Positions 22,574 through 34,499 of a DNA stretch of 64,000 bases are shown piece after piece. The notes beneath the pieces were generated by a model, which was not told where the DNA came from, did not search any database, and saw only the letters and a list, made by a program, of their open reading frames with translations. The position numbers were made by a program, and so were the translations under genes. The stretch is from Ianthella basta (lineage: Eukaryota; Porifera; Demospongiae; Verongiida; Ianthellidae): the NCBI GenBank assembly GCA_964019415.1, contig OZ025869.1, positions 5,208,882 through 5,272,881 of the forward strand, written 5' to 3'. The first letter of the stretch is position 1. The number at the start of each line of letters is the position of its first letter.

Positions 22574-23719
22574 CTAGTCTTGCACTGCTGTGTGCTGCTG
22601 GAGGAGAGACCTGCAGGATACTTCCGTATTTGAACCAGTGACTTTCATGACAGCCTTGTGCTGTTCTTTTGTTGTCCTCTCGTAAAGTCGTAGAGCGTCT
22701 GTGCTTCTATGACCTGTGCGCTTCTGAATTATTGTCTCTGGTACATTGGCCTGAAACATCTGTGTGACACCAGTAGCCCCAAGGCTGTCTTCTCTGTAAG
22801 GCCTCCCTCTGCCCATCTTTGGAACCATTCTAGCAAGTTCATTCTTCCTAATTGGTGTAGCTGTTAACCAAAGCAAATGCTTATCTGCAGGAACCTGACA
22901 ACCTGACATTTGTCCTTAGTAATGGCATCCTTTGGTAGCTTGGAAATTTAAAAATCCAAAACTCAGTTATGGCCGTGCTCTTTATCTGATGGTTTGCATA
23001 AATGGGCACAGCCTTGTTGGGTACATACCTTTGTGAAAAGGTTCCACTTACCTTTGTGAAAAGGTTCCACTTCGATTTTTGGAGTTATTTTCAGCATACA
23101 GAGGGTCATCACCATGCTTCAGATGAGACAACTTCAAAGATCTATTCTCATCACCCCCCCCCCCCCCCCCCCAAACATAAATTTTTTCTGTTCAAGTTGA
23201 AAATGTGTAAAGCAAAGCCTGTAGAAAGTGCACACCCAGAGTGCCTGTTTCCCACAACTGCACTTGTTCATCCTGCATTCTTGATAACTGTGTTGATATT
23301 CATTGTACGCAGCTTGTGATGATACAGACTGTCGAGGCTGTTGTGTAGCAACTTGAAGCAAGGATCTATCCTGTTCTAAAACTTTGGTGCAGGTCTAGAT
23401 GGATCCACTGACCACCTGCCAATAGATTGGAAATTGTTGTCTGGTGTCTGGTGTAGTTCTCCCCCTTACCATTTCTTGCTTCTGCTGCCAACAAAACTAG
23501 CCTCCCCACAAGGTCAGCAGGATTGGTGCATTCAAGTAAATCGTCAGTAAGGCAGCCACATCCCATTCTGTGCTTTCCTTGAGCACAGCAGCAGACAACG
23601 TAAGTGATGGCTGGGTATTTCTTTTTCTTGTCCTTGAATGCCTTAGTGAAGACCTTCTTTGACTTCAGATCATTCAACTGGTGCAAGTGAGCCCATCCAA
23701 CATGCCCTGCACAGAGCAT
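22574..23719 (-). pseudogene. Crypton-type tyrosine recombinase remnant
   Basis: The minus strand holds two parts of one recombinase. The N-terminal part (23366-23530) reads CTNPADLVGRLVLLAAEARN, similar to the core-binding segment of Crypton and KIAA1958-like proteins. The C-terminal part (22630-22870) reads ATGVTQMFQANVPETIIQKR, then TGHRSTDALRLYERT, which contains the conserved GHRS block and the tyrosine nucleophile. The middle of the catalytic domain is missing, and the usual HSLRATG motif is DSLGATG here, losing the catalytic His and Arg. This copy cannot be an active recombinase. A poly-C run (23154-23174) and non-coding sequence separate the two parts. Confidence 0.7.
23154..23174. 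repeat. Poly-C tract
   Basis: About 20 consecutive C. It lies between the two parts of the Crypton remnant. Confidence 0.9.
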
Positions 23720-23893
23720 GGTCTCTGCTGATGGAAATGAAGCGAGAATGGATTTTACTGCCTAAGCAACCCTCAGTGGTACAACTTCTCTGAGAAGAGA
23801 ACTCTTCCATGAACTTAGTAAATCCCATCATCTCTCTGTGAGGAAAATGCAGTTTTCAAGCTGCTTCTGCTGACCTTCAGTACTGGTGGTAGA

Positions 23894-24462
23894 TTATTCT
23901 AGTCGTGCTGGCAGTTGATGGCCTTTTCTTGGCGTGGGAAAATACTCTGATCTAGATTCGTCCATTGATGTAGCGCCCACTTCGATCACCGTTCTAGGGC
24001 CAGCAAGGAATTCAAGAACCGCCTTCCTGCTCACGAAGTAGCATCCAGCGGGAGAGCGATAGCCAGTTCGAATTTCATTTCCACACCCACTGCCTTGACC
24101 GCTTCCTTCACATCCACGCCCTCCTGCCCCATCACTCCCACTATTGTCTGCATCAGAATCACAGTCATAAATGAGGGATTCACTTGATTCTGAAGAGGTG
24201 TCTAGAGATTCCATTAATACATTAGGACTGATGTCCTCTACTTGATTTGAACTGGTGCTGTACCCTGCTTACAACGTTTTTTGCCGTGATATTTGCCCAC
24301 TATTATTGGAATCGCCACTGAATGATGTGTTGTCCGTTCACAGTGGATCCGCATTGTCATTCTCTGCCTCAGAGTCTGACAGAGTAATGCCAACATAGTC
24401 AGTGAAGGTCTCCTCTACACTTTCGCCATCTTCACTCAACAATTCGTTGTCAAAAAATAATG
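23894..24462 (-). CDS. Acidic low-complexity coding-like region, unknown
   Basis: The minus strand from about 24462 down reads an acidic stretch (with ESVEETFTDYVG and LSDSEAEND), and the ORF 23894-24214 begins MESLDTSSESSESLIYDCDS, then a Gly/Cys-rich stretch and FVSRKAVLEFLAGPRTV. The order and strand would suit the N-terminal exons of the Crypton element just downstream. Frames are not continuous. I do not recognise a domain. Confidence 0.3.
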
Positions 24463-25405
24463 AAACCATTTTGTCAAGAAAAGAATGTCTACGCTCTACC
24501 ACCATTTTGCTATGACAATTGGAAATTTCACATCTTATATGGAGAAATTCGCTTCCACTCAGGTATCCCCTTTGAGAATGCAGGACCCATGGAAATAGAC
24601 CACAATGAAGGGAAGTATCGCTTTATTGGGATTCTACTGTCAGTAAGCTTTCTCTTAATACCAGGAACAGTGGATTTTGACAACTGGCTTGAGCTATGTA
24701 AATTCTAGAAACTTGCTTCACTTTTTGGACAGTGGAGGGATAAAGGGTCAAGAATTCACAGAAGTACCTGTTTATTTCCTGGTATCTTCATAGAGGACAC
24801 CCTGAATGCAGTAAGACAGTGACTACTGTCCACAGCTACATAGAGATGTGAATACGCTGCTCGCTTCGACTTCCTTGGCATTATCCAACTATCATTGCAA
24901 TGGAACAAACTTGTGAAATTACGCGAACACTTATGATTGTGATTAAACGCGATAGGTGCCATACATAACGGATTATCAAGTGTACCACGTGACAAAATGG
25001 AGCAAACCAATTGGTCTCTTCATAGCAACGACTCACTTGTGTCGGATCGACGCGATGTCTATAGACGCTCACTGGAGGAACATTTTGATGTTAGGTATCC
25101 TAGGGTAGAAATCTATGAATGCAAAGTTATGGGAAATTATATTTTTGGGAAGTTTTTGGTTTGTTGCACCGTACATGCACTGGTCCACAGTTGCCTTCCT
25201 GACTGTGCCCACTTTGCAGTGATCCTTGTTACCGCCCACGTGGGAGAATCCCAAGTACTTAGCCTTGTCTTCTCTCTTTCTACGCATATCACCTTGCCAT
25301 CTTAACCTTTGGCTTTGTGATTATGGAACCCGGTAGCACATTAGTGACAATATCCCCGGTCCAGGTCCATCGCAGTCACTGTTAGTACTATATGTCACTG
25401 GCTAC
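24463..25405. other. No gene seen
   Basis: Open frames here lack recognisable domains and strong splice context. Confidence 0.35.
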
Positions 25406-25891
25406 CTGCTGTTCCAGCCAACTCATCAGTGCTGGTAGTTTGACAGAGCAAGTAAGCCCCCGGTGTATTCCCAGCCCTTGTTCTCCCGATCTATGCAAGT
25501 GCACCTGTCGTAATTGGCAGTTGGCCAGTTCCTGGGCAGTTGCATGGATGAGCTGTGCAAATGGCTTGCTTCTGACCATTTCAAATCCACCATACTTCAG
25601 CTCTATTATCGCTACTATCTTCCGCACTACACCTCCAGGTAAATTGGAAAATGTCAGTAACCGAACAATGCTCAAATCCGACAATTGATCAATGACTCCG
25701 GGCTGTCCAATACGGGGGACTGAACACACTACTGGCTCCAAACTGTACTCTAACTGTGATTTAGTCAAGAGTTCAGCAAGTGCGCAAATGGCTCTCAATG
25801 GGAACATCATTGCAAACTGTAATTTCCTTTCAGCAGTACTGCTGCTTTCGCTAATGTTTCTCAACACTGGTTGGACGTAGTGCTCTATTTG
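25406..25891 (-). CDS. Orphan 162-codon exon, unknown protein
   Basis: The minus strand shows a pyrimidine-rich acceptor (TTTGTGCCTCCTCAG), 486 open bases in phase 0-0 and a donor CAG/GTAGCC. The protein begins QIEHYVQPVLRNISESSSTA and is helical, with LLTKSQLEYSLEPVV and LPGGVVRKIVAIIELKYGG, ending MSWLEQQ. The clean borders and lack of stops suggest a real internal exon. I do not recognise the family. It may belong to a nearby transposon or to a host gene whose other exons I could not find. Confidence 0.45.
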
Positions 25892-26087
25892 CTGAGGAGG
25901 CACAAAGAAAAGTTGTTAAATGTTGAAATGTTGGCAGGGGTGGGTGTTTGTATGTATACATATGTGGTGTACATGGAGTTGAATTGAATGAGTAGGTGTT
26001 ATTGGATTGCATTGCTGGTTCACTGCTCACCTGCTGTTCTGCACAGTTGTAGCCATGGACTCCTTTGCAGCCTCTGAAGGTTGCCTT

Positions 26088-26346
26088 CCATTCTCTGATT
26101 TATCTTCAAAATTCTTAGCCAAGTAACTCGTGGCCAATTGCCCCACCTCTTGGCGGGCCGGTATCACAGTCCACGTGCCTTGTGCACCAAGCAGTTGGCA
26201 ATTAGTCACTCATGTGCAATGATACCTCAAACATGCATCATCGTGCATTCTCATCACCTACTTCTCCAGTCTACTATCCCTGTCAGAGCCTGTTCTCTCA
26301 ATTTCAGTTCCTCTTCCCTCCCTCCATTGCTGTCTGCAGTTCTTGA
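26088..26346. repeat. CACTA-associated repeat, copy 1
   Basis: Shares with 28400-28640, 30240-30690 and 34500-34905 a stretch including GGCGGGCCGGTATCACAGTC, then CACCAAGCAGTTGGCAATTA and CTTCTCCAGTCTACTATCCC. In the last two copies the same stretch sits directly beside DUF4218-bearing transposase sequence, so it probably belongs to that element. Confidence 0.6.
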
Positions 26347-28324
26347 AAAATTGCATAAAACATTTAATTACTGGTTTAATATAGAGCATTGAGGGAATGA
26401 GCGCAAGAAGGTTTGTGCAAGACTACTGATGTTGAGTAAACCCAAAAAGAAGATACAAAATAGCTATAATTGCACCGCAATATTGTTGGGAAAGTGTACT
26501 CATTGTATTACATACGGGTATGCAAAGAAGCTGCATGAATTTGCGGCAAGAAGGGCTTTCTTTTTACTTGAGAAAAGTCTACATTCTTGATCTCCACCAG
26601 AGCTACCAAATGTGCTTCGGTTTGTGTTTCAATTGGGCTTCAAGCCAGCACCTCAAGTATTGGTTGCTAAATCTGATAAGTGATCTTTGGCTTTCAATAC
26701 AGGCAACTTGCTCCACTCTGAACTTAAAGTGCGATTTGCAAGAACACTGAGGACCACTGTGTGCACCATGCAACACCCTCCCACTGGTACGATCTTGAAG
26801 GGTCGACCTATGCGTAAAGTGTGAAAGAGTTAGAATTAGTCCCCAACTATAATATTGGAATGCTTGATACTAGTTCCCAAGGCATTCACTACCTCCATGT
26901 CATCGTAAAAAAGCTGTACCTGCAATGTGTCTGGATGTGCCTGAAAAAGGGGATTCTCCCTGATAATTCAGAGGGACTGGGAAGTGGCAGTATCTCATCC
27001 TCACAGCAATGATGAAGGAATGGTATGACCTATTTCCAAGCAAGTATTTCAAAATGTGGTAATTGACAATCTGGCAGATCTCCAAGAATGTGCAACTTTT
27101 GGAAAAAAATGTGATAATGATGGGACATCACCACCAGGTAGCAAATGTTGTAAATCATGCCACTGACATGATCTGAGTGCATTCGGGAGCAGGACATGCA
27201 GATGGTGCATATGTGGAACACAGAAATTGAAGTACACAGAGTCAGCTACGCGTGGTGGGAATGTATGCTTACTGAGAACGGCAGACAGCAATTTGCTGTT
27301 TCGCTCTTCGCTTCGCATCACAATGCACTAGCTATGCACATGCATGACTCACACTTGTCACTCGAGTCATAGGTCCAGCCACCCCATGCAGAGTGACATC
27401 TGCCACGTATAATCTAAGAGGGGTTTCCATACTCCTAAGCCGTGATACAAGATGCAGCGGCCTCCTCACGCGCCATCATGCATGGAACTTCATACCATAA
27501 TTATATTTAAATGTAAAAGTTATTTAATTTGTTTATACATTATTAACAGTATTGTTACATTATAAACTTATAGTACAATTGTTTACATGTACATGGAGTC
27601 TTTACTGATTGTTTAAAGTAATTTAAAAAGTACATTAAAATAAATTACATATACAATATTTCAGTTCATGTCAAAAATCAGTAAAAATAGTTCACTCCAA
27701 GTGTGGCCAAACACTGTCATCACATGCAAAGGGCAACCAAGCCAACCAGGCTTGGCCACATAGGTGAATCGGCCGTCACACGGAGGGCAAGGCTACTCCT
27801 CGAGCACCTGAAGTCGTCCGGGACATGCAGCATGCAGGCCCAGCAGGCAACCTAGCAGATCTGATTCAGCCACATAGACGAAAAGGCCATCTCATGGAGC
27901 ACGAGGCTAGTTCTGGAGTGTCAGTGTTCATCTGGGATGTACGGACGGGCATGCACAGCAGGCGACAGCAGGAGCGGCCCGTGGGGTCTAGATTCAACTC
28001 AGTGCTCGTCAGGGGGGATAGCTCTCTCAGGGGTAGTAGTAGGCCTCCAGGATGACTCGGGATGCCCATGCAATCTCCCTATAACCTCTCTCAGGCGGTA
28101 GGATGCATGCCATGGGTGGCACTTTAGGGGAAGGGGTTCCTGGTATCCGGTCACCTGCCCAGCCTTAGAGGCTCTCGTTCAAGGTCGTTTCCGTGTGTCA
28201 TCATGCATGCCACAAGTGGGTCTCGGCCGAGTGTCATGCGGTAGGCAACAGGGCCCAATGTTGCTGGAACGTACGTGTCCCGTGTGCAGGTGGGGTACAA
28301 AGCCTCCCGCCGCGGCCAGAGGGA
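26347..28324. other. No gene seen
   Basis: AT-rich around 27480-27680. No supported exon or RNA gene. Confidence 0.35.
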
Positions 28325-28640
28325 ACCTGCTTATTCACAGTGCCTCACCATTTTTTCATACATCCAGGCTATCGACCAGCTTGGATGAAGCTTTGTATAA
28401 CTTCCTCGAGGCCTTTTGCCCCCCCTCGTGGCAGGCCAGTATCAGAGTCACATGCCTTGTGCACCAAGTAGTTGGCAAGTGGTCACTCATGTGCCATGAT
28501 ACCTCAAACTTGCATCATCACACATTCTCATCACCTACTTCTCCAGTCTACTATCCCTGTGAGAGCCTTGTTTCCTCAGTTTCAGTTTCTCTTCTCTCCA
28601 TCTATCCTGCATGAAGAAGCAACTCTTCAACAACTGTCTG
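28325..28640. repeat. CACTA-associated repeat, copy 2
   Basis: Carries both the ATACATCCAGGCTATCG block and the CACCAAGTAGTTGGCA block of the family, here close together because an internal part is missing. Confidence 0.6.
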
Positions 28641-28917
28641 CACTGCCTATGTTGCCAGCAAATCCACCTATATATTGTGTGATTCACACAGTGTAGTTAG
28701 AAATACTTATCACTGCTATATACAGTCTCAGCTGTGACCTTTACATAAGTAGTACTGTTGCATACCAGTGCTGGGAACTTGCTTTACAGATTAGCACCAA
28801 GCAAGTGATTCACATCTTCAGAAACTGCATGATATTTGGTATGTATTGGTGTGGCTGATTAATGTTAATCACATATTTGGTATATGTGATGCATGAATGG
28901 CAGAATTTGAATGTACC

Positions 28918-30070
28918 TCATCTCCCTGTCCTCGTCATGGCAAAATGGCCGGATTGAATCGTACACGTACCACTGTTGATCAGCGCTTGGCCCATGTGGT
29001 GGACTAACCAATGGTAACTTGTCTGCATCCGGCGTCCAGGGTTCCTTGAGCAGTGGGAATCTGACTTCAGTTGAGTCGCTCTGTTGACAACTTGGGCAAT
29101 CAAAAGATAGCTTCCCACTTTGGTCCTTCTGTAGCTCCGTTTGAACAACCCAAAGCTCCAGTCTGGAGCAAATTTGGTGTGGCCAACAGGAAGGAACAAA
29201 AGGGTGATGGTGGTGTGCTGGTTAGTGATCGTGTGCTGTAGAAGGTACTGGATCATACAATTGTTTTTGTTTTGTCTAGTGCAGCTGTCGGCATGCAGGT
29301 ACACATTGTCAAAGAAATAGTGAAAAAGACTTACCACAGCATTGACGCCTTTGCCACTGTCTCCAGCCTCATATGTCAAGTAATTGATTTGGCGAGGCAG
29401 AGCTCCACAGGCTATGCCAAGCACTGTGCACTTCTGAGGTGTAAGTAGATGGGGCCAGGTTGCAGTGGATCAGACGAATAGTGTACCTGCTGTGCATAAT
29501 CAAAGGAATAATGCACTTTGATGTTCCTGGTGTTGCAGGATGTGTACAAGCAAAGGGGTGGCGGTGTTAAGGTGTCATCAGTTGCAAAGAGAGAACATCT
29601 TACACTCATCACAGATTGTTTTATAGTGCTTCCTCTCTTTCCTCACAACACGTAGATGTTCTAGTGCACTCTCAGTGGCAACTGACATGGCAGCCTGATT
29701 GAGATTGTCTGTTCTATGATGGCTGTACTGTTTGCTGGCATTGCCAGCAAAGGTCAGACTGTGGCTTCATCACAATGACAGAAGGCGTTAGCTTCCTCCA
29801 CAGATGGCAAAAGGTTGTGTATGCGACTGGATGGACAGTACCATTGGCTTCAGCTGCACTGTGATACACTCGCCAGATGGCCCACTTGGTGTCACTTTGA
29901 TGGAAGGAGCTGAAGGTCCGAACGACTGTACCCTGGAACTCTGCCTGGTAGAAGTAGGGTATGCTGTTCAGCATAGTTAAGGATGAAGTGTACAACACAC
30001 TAACAGGGCTACATGTCTTTTGACATGCCAATACAGCTAGTATTGTGCACAGAATTGTTTCTGTGCACAC
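28918..30070 (-). pseudogene. DUF7869-type transposon gene (C-terminal part)
   Basis: The minus strand first reads a segment with VMKPQSDLCWQCQQTVQPS (29714-30070), then, after a gap, ACGALPRQINYLTYEAGDSG, VYLHADSCTRQNKNNCM and LPVGHTKFAPDWSFGLFKRS (28918-29424). This order, DLCWxCQ followed by LHADxCxxQNKNN and GHTKFxPDxxFGxxKRxYR, is characteristic of DUF7869 proteins, which are abundant transposon-like genes in sponges and cnidarians. The HAD aspartate and the downstream GHTKF block are intact, but the two parts are in separate frames with a non-matching region between. The start of a second such gene is at 41248-41996. Confidence 0.7.
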
Positions 30071-30190
30071 CCAATGGCTGTGTCTTCCCCGGTGCTCTGC
30101 CTATGTACATGCATGAAGAGGGAACAGACACACAGTAATAGTACGTGTATCACATATCACATTCAACTGTACTGGCAATTTTGAGCCCCG

Positions 30191-30192
30191 TG

Positions 30193-30223
<31 letters not shown>

Positions 30224-30225
30224 AG
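30191..30225. repeat. Poly-C then (CA)n tract
   Basis: About 18 C followed by CACACA. Simple repeat at the edge of the CACTA copy. Confidence 0.9.
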
Positions 30226-30239
30226 GTTGGGCTAGATCT

Positions 30240-31800
30240 GTTACTGCATTCATTTTTTCATACATCCAGGCTATCGATCATCTTGGATGAAGCTTTGAGC
30301 ACATCTGCAAACTGTAAAAATTTGATAGAGGATTATCCCCATTTGTGATATAAGTCTAAATGGGGTTGGAAAGTATGAAGTGAACATTCATTATCTGATT
30401 CATCTTCAAAGTTCTTAGCCAAGTAACTCCCTCGTGGCCTTTTGCCCCCACTCTTGGTGGGCCAATATCACAGTCACATGCCTTGTGCACCAAGCAGTTG
30501 GCAATTAGTCACTCATGTGCAATGATACCTCAAACTTGCATCATCATGCATTCTCATCACCTACGTCTTCAGTCTACTATCCCTGTGAGAGCCTTGTTTC
30601 CTCATTTCAGTTTCTCTTCTCTCCCTCTATCCTGCATGAAGAAGCAACTCTTCAAGAACTGTCTGCACTGCTCGTGTCATCCTATCTGCATGAGACAGGA
30701 TGCCTGCAACTCAGAGGAATAGCATTCAGCATTGCTTTTCTGTTTTGTCCTAAGCAGCTTCACCTCCTGCCATGGGAATGGTATTGAGGTGTTGCCAGTG
30801 ATGTCATATCATGAAACATGAGCAATGAGCAGTGACACCTGCTTACCGTCAACAACAGCTTGGATGTTATAAAATTGCTGCACGTAGTCAGCACTCGTCA
30901 CTTGTCCATTGTCAGCCCATGCTCATTAGTATATGATTTGCCTTCTAGTTGTAGTGCTTGCTGTGTATACTGTATCACCACAGGTGCATTTTTGAAGCTG
31001 CTTGAGTGTTCCACTCAGTGTGGATGCTCTCTGGTGGCCTACACATGAGCATACTAAATAGTGTGCACATGTTGTCGATGGTTGATGATGGTAAGTAATA
31101 GTGATTGGGACAAATGAGGGCTTGCGGAATCTTCTCACTGCTGAGTGCTTCAAATAGATTCTCTGAGTGGATTCTGAGATGAAGTGTGAGTCTGCAACGT
31201 GTGGTTTCTACAAGTTCACAGCTATGCTGAACACTGCCTAATGTCTTCTTAGTGGAGGTTGTAAATCCAGTTGAAAAATATGTGGTACTAAGATCACTAG
31301 GCCAGTCATGTAGCATAGTCAATGTAGTGCACTTGGTAATGAAGTGACGCATGAATTGTTTGGAAATGTCTTGCTTGTTGGTGTGACTATCCCCCAATAT
31401 GGCTATTCATGCGCTCAAACGGGAATAGCCAGAAGCCATGAGCTGGTCCTTGGTATTCATCCAGGTGGCAACTGTAGTGCATATTGGGGACACGAGCAGC
31501 TTTTCTGTATAGGGTCTTGAAGCTGTGGCAAAAAGACACCATGTGTTCTCTCCCATAATCACAAAGTGACCGTGTGATGACCTTGCTGCACAACGCTGTA
31601 CAGGCTCGTGTCAAGTGGTTCCAGCAGTATCTGTGCGCTTGTAGAAGTACCTCCAGCATTGACATGGCTGAGTACAAAAACATCCACATACACTACCCAT
31701 CAGCTGTCAGTGGTGAGAACCCAGAGCCCAGCTTCAAGGGGATATGTCCGATGTCCTGCAGTACTGAAATTGAATTTGTGATGGATTGTCTCTTAGTACA
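30240..31800 (-). mobile_element. CACTA (EnSpm)-type transposon copy A with DUF4218-like block
   Basis: The minus strand from 31689 down encodes the end of a transposase: RVPNMHYSCHLDEY, then GPAHGFWLFPFERMN, then HTNKQDISKQFMRHF. This HLxEYxxxxGPxxxFWxFPFERxNG...QxMRxF pattern is the animal version of the block annotated as DUF4218 in plant CACTA proteins. An open frame continues through 30975. The copy is closely similar to 34500-36440. The catalytic DDE part of the transposase was not found here, so this is a 3' portion. Confidence 0.65.
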
Positions 31801-32810
31801 GTTAGAGCCCTCCAAAAGCTTGTTTTCCTTTCACATCTGAACCACAGTTTTTGCTGCTCCGAGGAAAAGATTGTGTATGGGTAAATTATGGTGTCTGTTA
31901 TAGTGTTAAAATAGTCCAGTGTTTGGAGTGTGGTGTGGGGTGTACTTCACACCAGTTTGGCTACTTCCTTCCTTTCAGCTTGAGATTAAGCCATTCTTTG
32001 TTTTATTCATTGTGAGATGACGGTTTGAAGTGTTTCAGGTACCAGATTATGCTTCAGCACCCAGTCCAAGAATCTAGACAAATCTAACTACAGCTGCTTT
32101 TTGCAATTAAGAGCAATTAGAGGATTAAGGATCATAAGCTAATCTCATGAAGTTACCTTTACCTGGTGGCACAAAGCAATGGCAGCTGCTGCTGCCTAGC
32201 CCTTGCTCTGCTTGAGGGCGGCATCTCTGTCAAGGGAGAGGGGAGTGTATTTACATACAAAGAATAAATTCTCCTACCATCAGCTCGAGTTCCATGCCTA
32301 TTCTATCTTAATATTACCTGTCACAAAACTGGAAGATGCTAATTTTCTACCTCATGGGCTGAGTGAAGTGACTTCTCCCTCTTCCTAGTAGAGAAACGAG
32401 AGATGAGAGACATGCAGACATGTAGTAGTAGTAGTACTAGCAGTAAATATTTAGCAGGAGTAGTAGTAGCAAGTAGATATCTAGCAAGTACCTAGCAAGT
32501 AAACATACCATAACTGCTGCAGTAAAGTCATTCCAGCCTCGTGAAGGGGTCGTCGTCATCACTCTATCATCTGCTCCAATGGACTACTGCAGATCACACA
32601 ATAGGAGAGAGTTACGGTATGCAACAATGCAACCCTAAATGTGACAGACAATAAGAAAGCTATGTCATGTTCAAAAGGCCAACAGCGAGCACACAATGCT
32701 GTATCTGCAAATGAAGACGTAACCCTACCCTTCGCTCTGCAACCCAAACCCTAGTGCCACCTTTGGTAACCCCAACTGAACCCTTTGCTCACGCATGGTA
32801 ACCTTAAACC
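31801..32810. other. No gene seen
   Basis: Unassigned; a TAGTAG-rich simple patch lies at 32420-32500. No supported exon. Confidence 0.35.
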
Positions 32811-33571
32811 CTATGCTACGCCCTTAGCCACTTTGTTGGAGAGCTCCACAAGCAAACAAAGCCTGGGCAGGAGCCCAGCATCATTCGTGAAGCGGCCAAT
32901 GTCGCTTCCATCATGGATGGAAACAACATAGACTGTCCTCTGGTTGTGTGGAGCCTGTGCTGTGTAGTCAGCATTTACCACTTGAGCAGGATCAATCAGT
33001 GGCCTCTTTGCATAAAGGCACGCTTGGTCATCCATTCTGATGACTACCTGCTTTGTTACTGCTTCACCTTTCTTCCGAGATCTTGGTTGGCGCCATGCAA
33101 ACTGTCTACTGCCGGCTCCAGGTAGCTCACTATCCTGGAGGGACATATGGCTATCGTTCCTCCATTCAAAAGAACAGACTGTGTAGGTGGTGCCACCTTC
33201 CACAATCATGAAGCTCCTCCTGGCATTTTCTCGGAAACGGCGATTTAAACTAGACAGGGTGATGTCAGGTGAGCAGGCCACAGCAGCGGGGAAGATTGCA
33301 TGTAGGCCTGTACTGCTTGCTCTCGCTCTACCGCAATGACGAAGGAGCATCATCAAAGGGGATAGAAAGCCCTTCTCCCAGTTGCTCTTCTGGAGGTGAT
33401 TTGGCCTGCCGTCTGTGAGATTTTCTGCACCAGCATGCGTTTCTGGAATGAGTCCATGTTCCCACTGATGCAGAAAAGGAGCATGTTGTACTTGGCTACT
33501 AGCTTCCTAGCAAGCCTCAGGGATTTAACACCCAAGTGCTGTACCCTTGGGCCTGTCGACTTCTTGTACAC
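32811..33571 (-). CDS. Unknown ORF pair, transposon-like setting
   Basis: Two overlapping minus-strand frames (33353-33571 and 32811-33356) read VKSLRLARKLVAKYNMLLFC and, further on, SLNRRFRENARRSFMIVEGG and RSRKKGEAVTKQVVIRMDD. Composition is protein-like but the frame changes between them, so either an intron or a break is present. I do not recognise the family. It lies just downstream of a Ty3/gypsy scrap and upstream of a THAP-like ORF on the other strand. Confidence 0.3.
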
Positions 33572-33635
33572 GTGGCTTAGCTCGACTGCATCATGGCATG
33601 ACTCTCGGAATGCAACGACAGTCTTGCCATGATCA

Positions 33636-33720
33636 CAGTACTTTCATCAAGGACCTGGAAGCAAATGCGATTGGTCTTTCCGAATCATCTGGCATCATGT
33701 GCGAAAGAATTGCAGTAGTG
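33636..33720 (-). mobile_element. Ty3/gypsy pol scrap (RNase H region)
   Basis: About 25 residues with the ERPIAFASRSL signature that opens the RNase H region of Ty3/gypsy polyproteins. No other part of the element is visible beside it. A fossil fragment. Confidence 0.6.
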
Positions 33721-33801
33721 TAGTAGTGTAAAGCAAACAAAGAGCTGCAAGTTGATGTACAATATTCTTCAGCCAGTGTTCACATTCTTTTCAAACGAGA
33801 A

Positions 33802-34062
33802 ATGCCGAGCTCCTGTACAGTGTGCAAATCGACAGCGAAGAACACGGGGAAGAAGCTGAGCTGTTATCGATTTCCCCGGGATTGCAAGATGAGACGTGTG
33901 GTGCACATCCCTTACAATTCCTGCCAACTTTGTCATCATGGAGTTTATGGAGTGTGCAACCAGCACTTCTTGTGCAGTGACAAATTGGAGAGCAACCCAA
34001 TGCTTCAAGCAGATATTGGAGACTCAGGATGTACTTCAACAGATTCCAGAATGGGCTGTTGA
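33802..34062 (+). pseudogene. THAP-like zinc-finger fragment
   Basis: The ORF opens MPSSCTVCKSTAKNTGKKLS, then CYRFPRDCKMRR, and about 28 residues later CNQHF. THAP domains show MPxxCxxxxC, an FPxDxxxRxxW segment and a CxxHF end, so the outline fits. The conserved Trp after the FPxD block is missing. P-element-like transposases and their host derivatives start this way; no transposase was found downstream. Confidence 0.4.
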
Positions 34063-34129
34063 AGTAGATCCTATGGTCGCTATTTTGCCAGCAGACATCA
34101 CAACTAAATCACACCACTGCTGACTGGTA

Positions 34130-34499
34130 ATAGCCAACTGTCTTTGTGGCCATGATTAGTTTTCAAGGACAATTCCCTTCATTCATTGTGTACAATTTAG
34201 CTTGTTTCCCCTTCAATGTCTTTGATAATTGAAGGACAACTGGTGCCCACTTTACTGCCCAGTTTCTTGCTGCCATTTGCATACATCCTTCTTACCAAGG
34301 ATCAGGTCCATGCACTCTGTAATCTAATGCAGTAGTACATATTCGCAAAATAATTAGACTTTTGTATCAGCTGTATAATTTGCTGGAAGTGTACACCCAC
34401 CCACACTTGGGAGTCATTAAAAACAGTGCTACATGTCTTGACATGCCAATACAGCTAGTATTGTGCACAGAATAGTTTCTGTGCACGCCCATGCATTGT
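34130..34499. other. No gene seen
   Basis: No supported feature. Confidence 0.35.

Noticed and set aside
24460-24708. 82-codon frame on + with aromatic residues
   Set aside because: No recognisable domain, and it overlaps an acidic coding-like region on the other strand.
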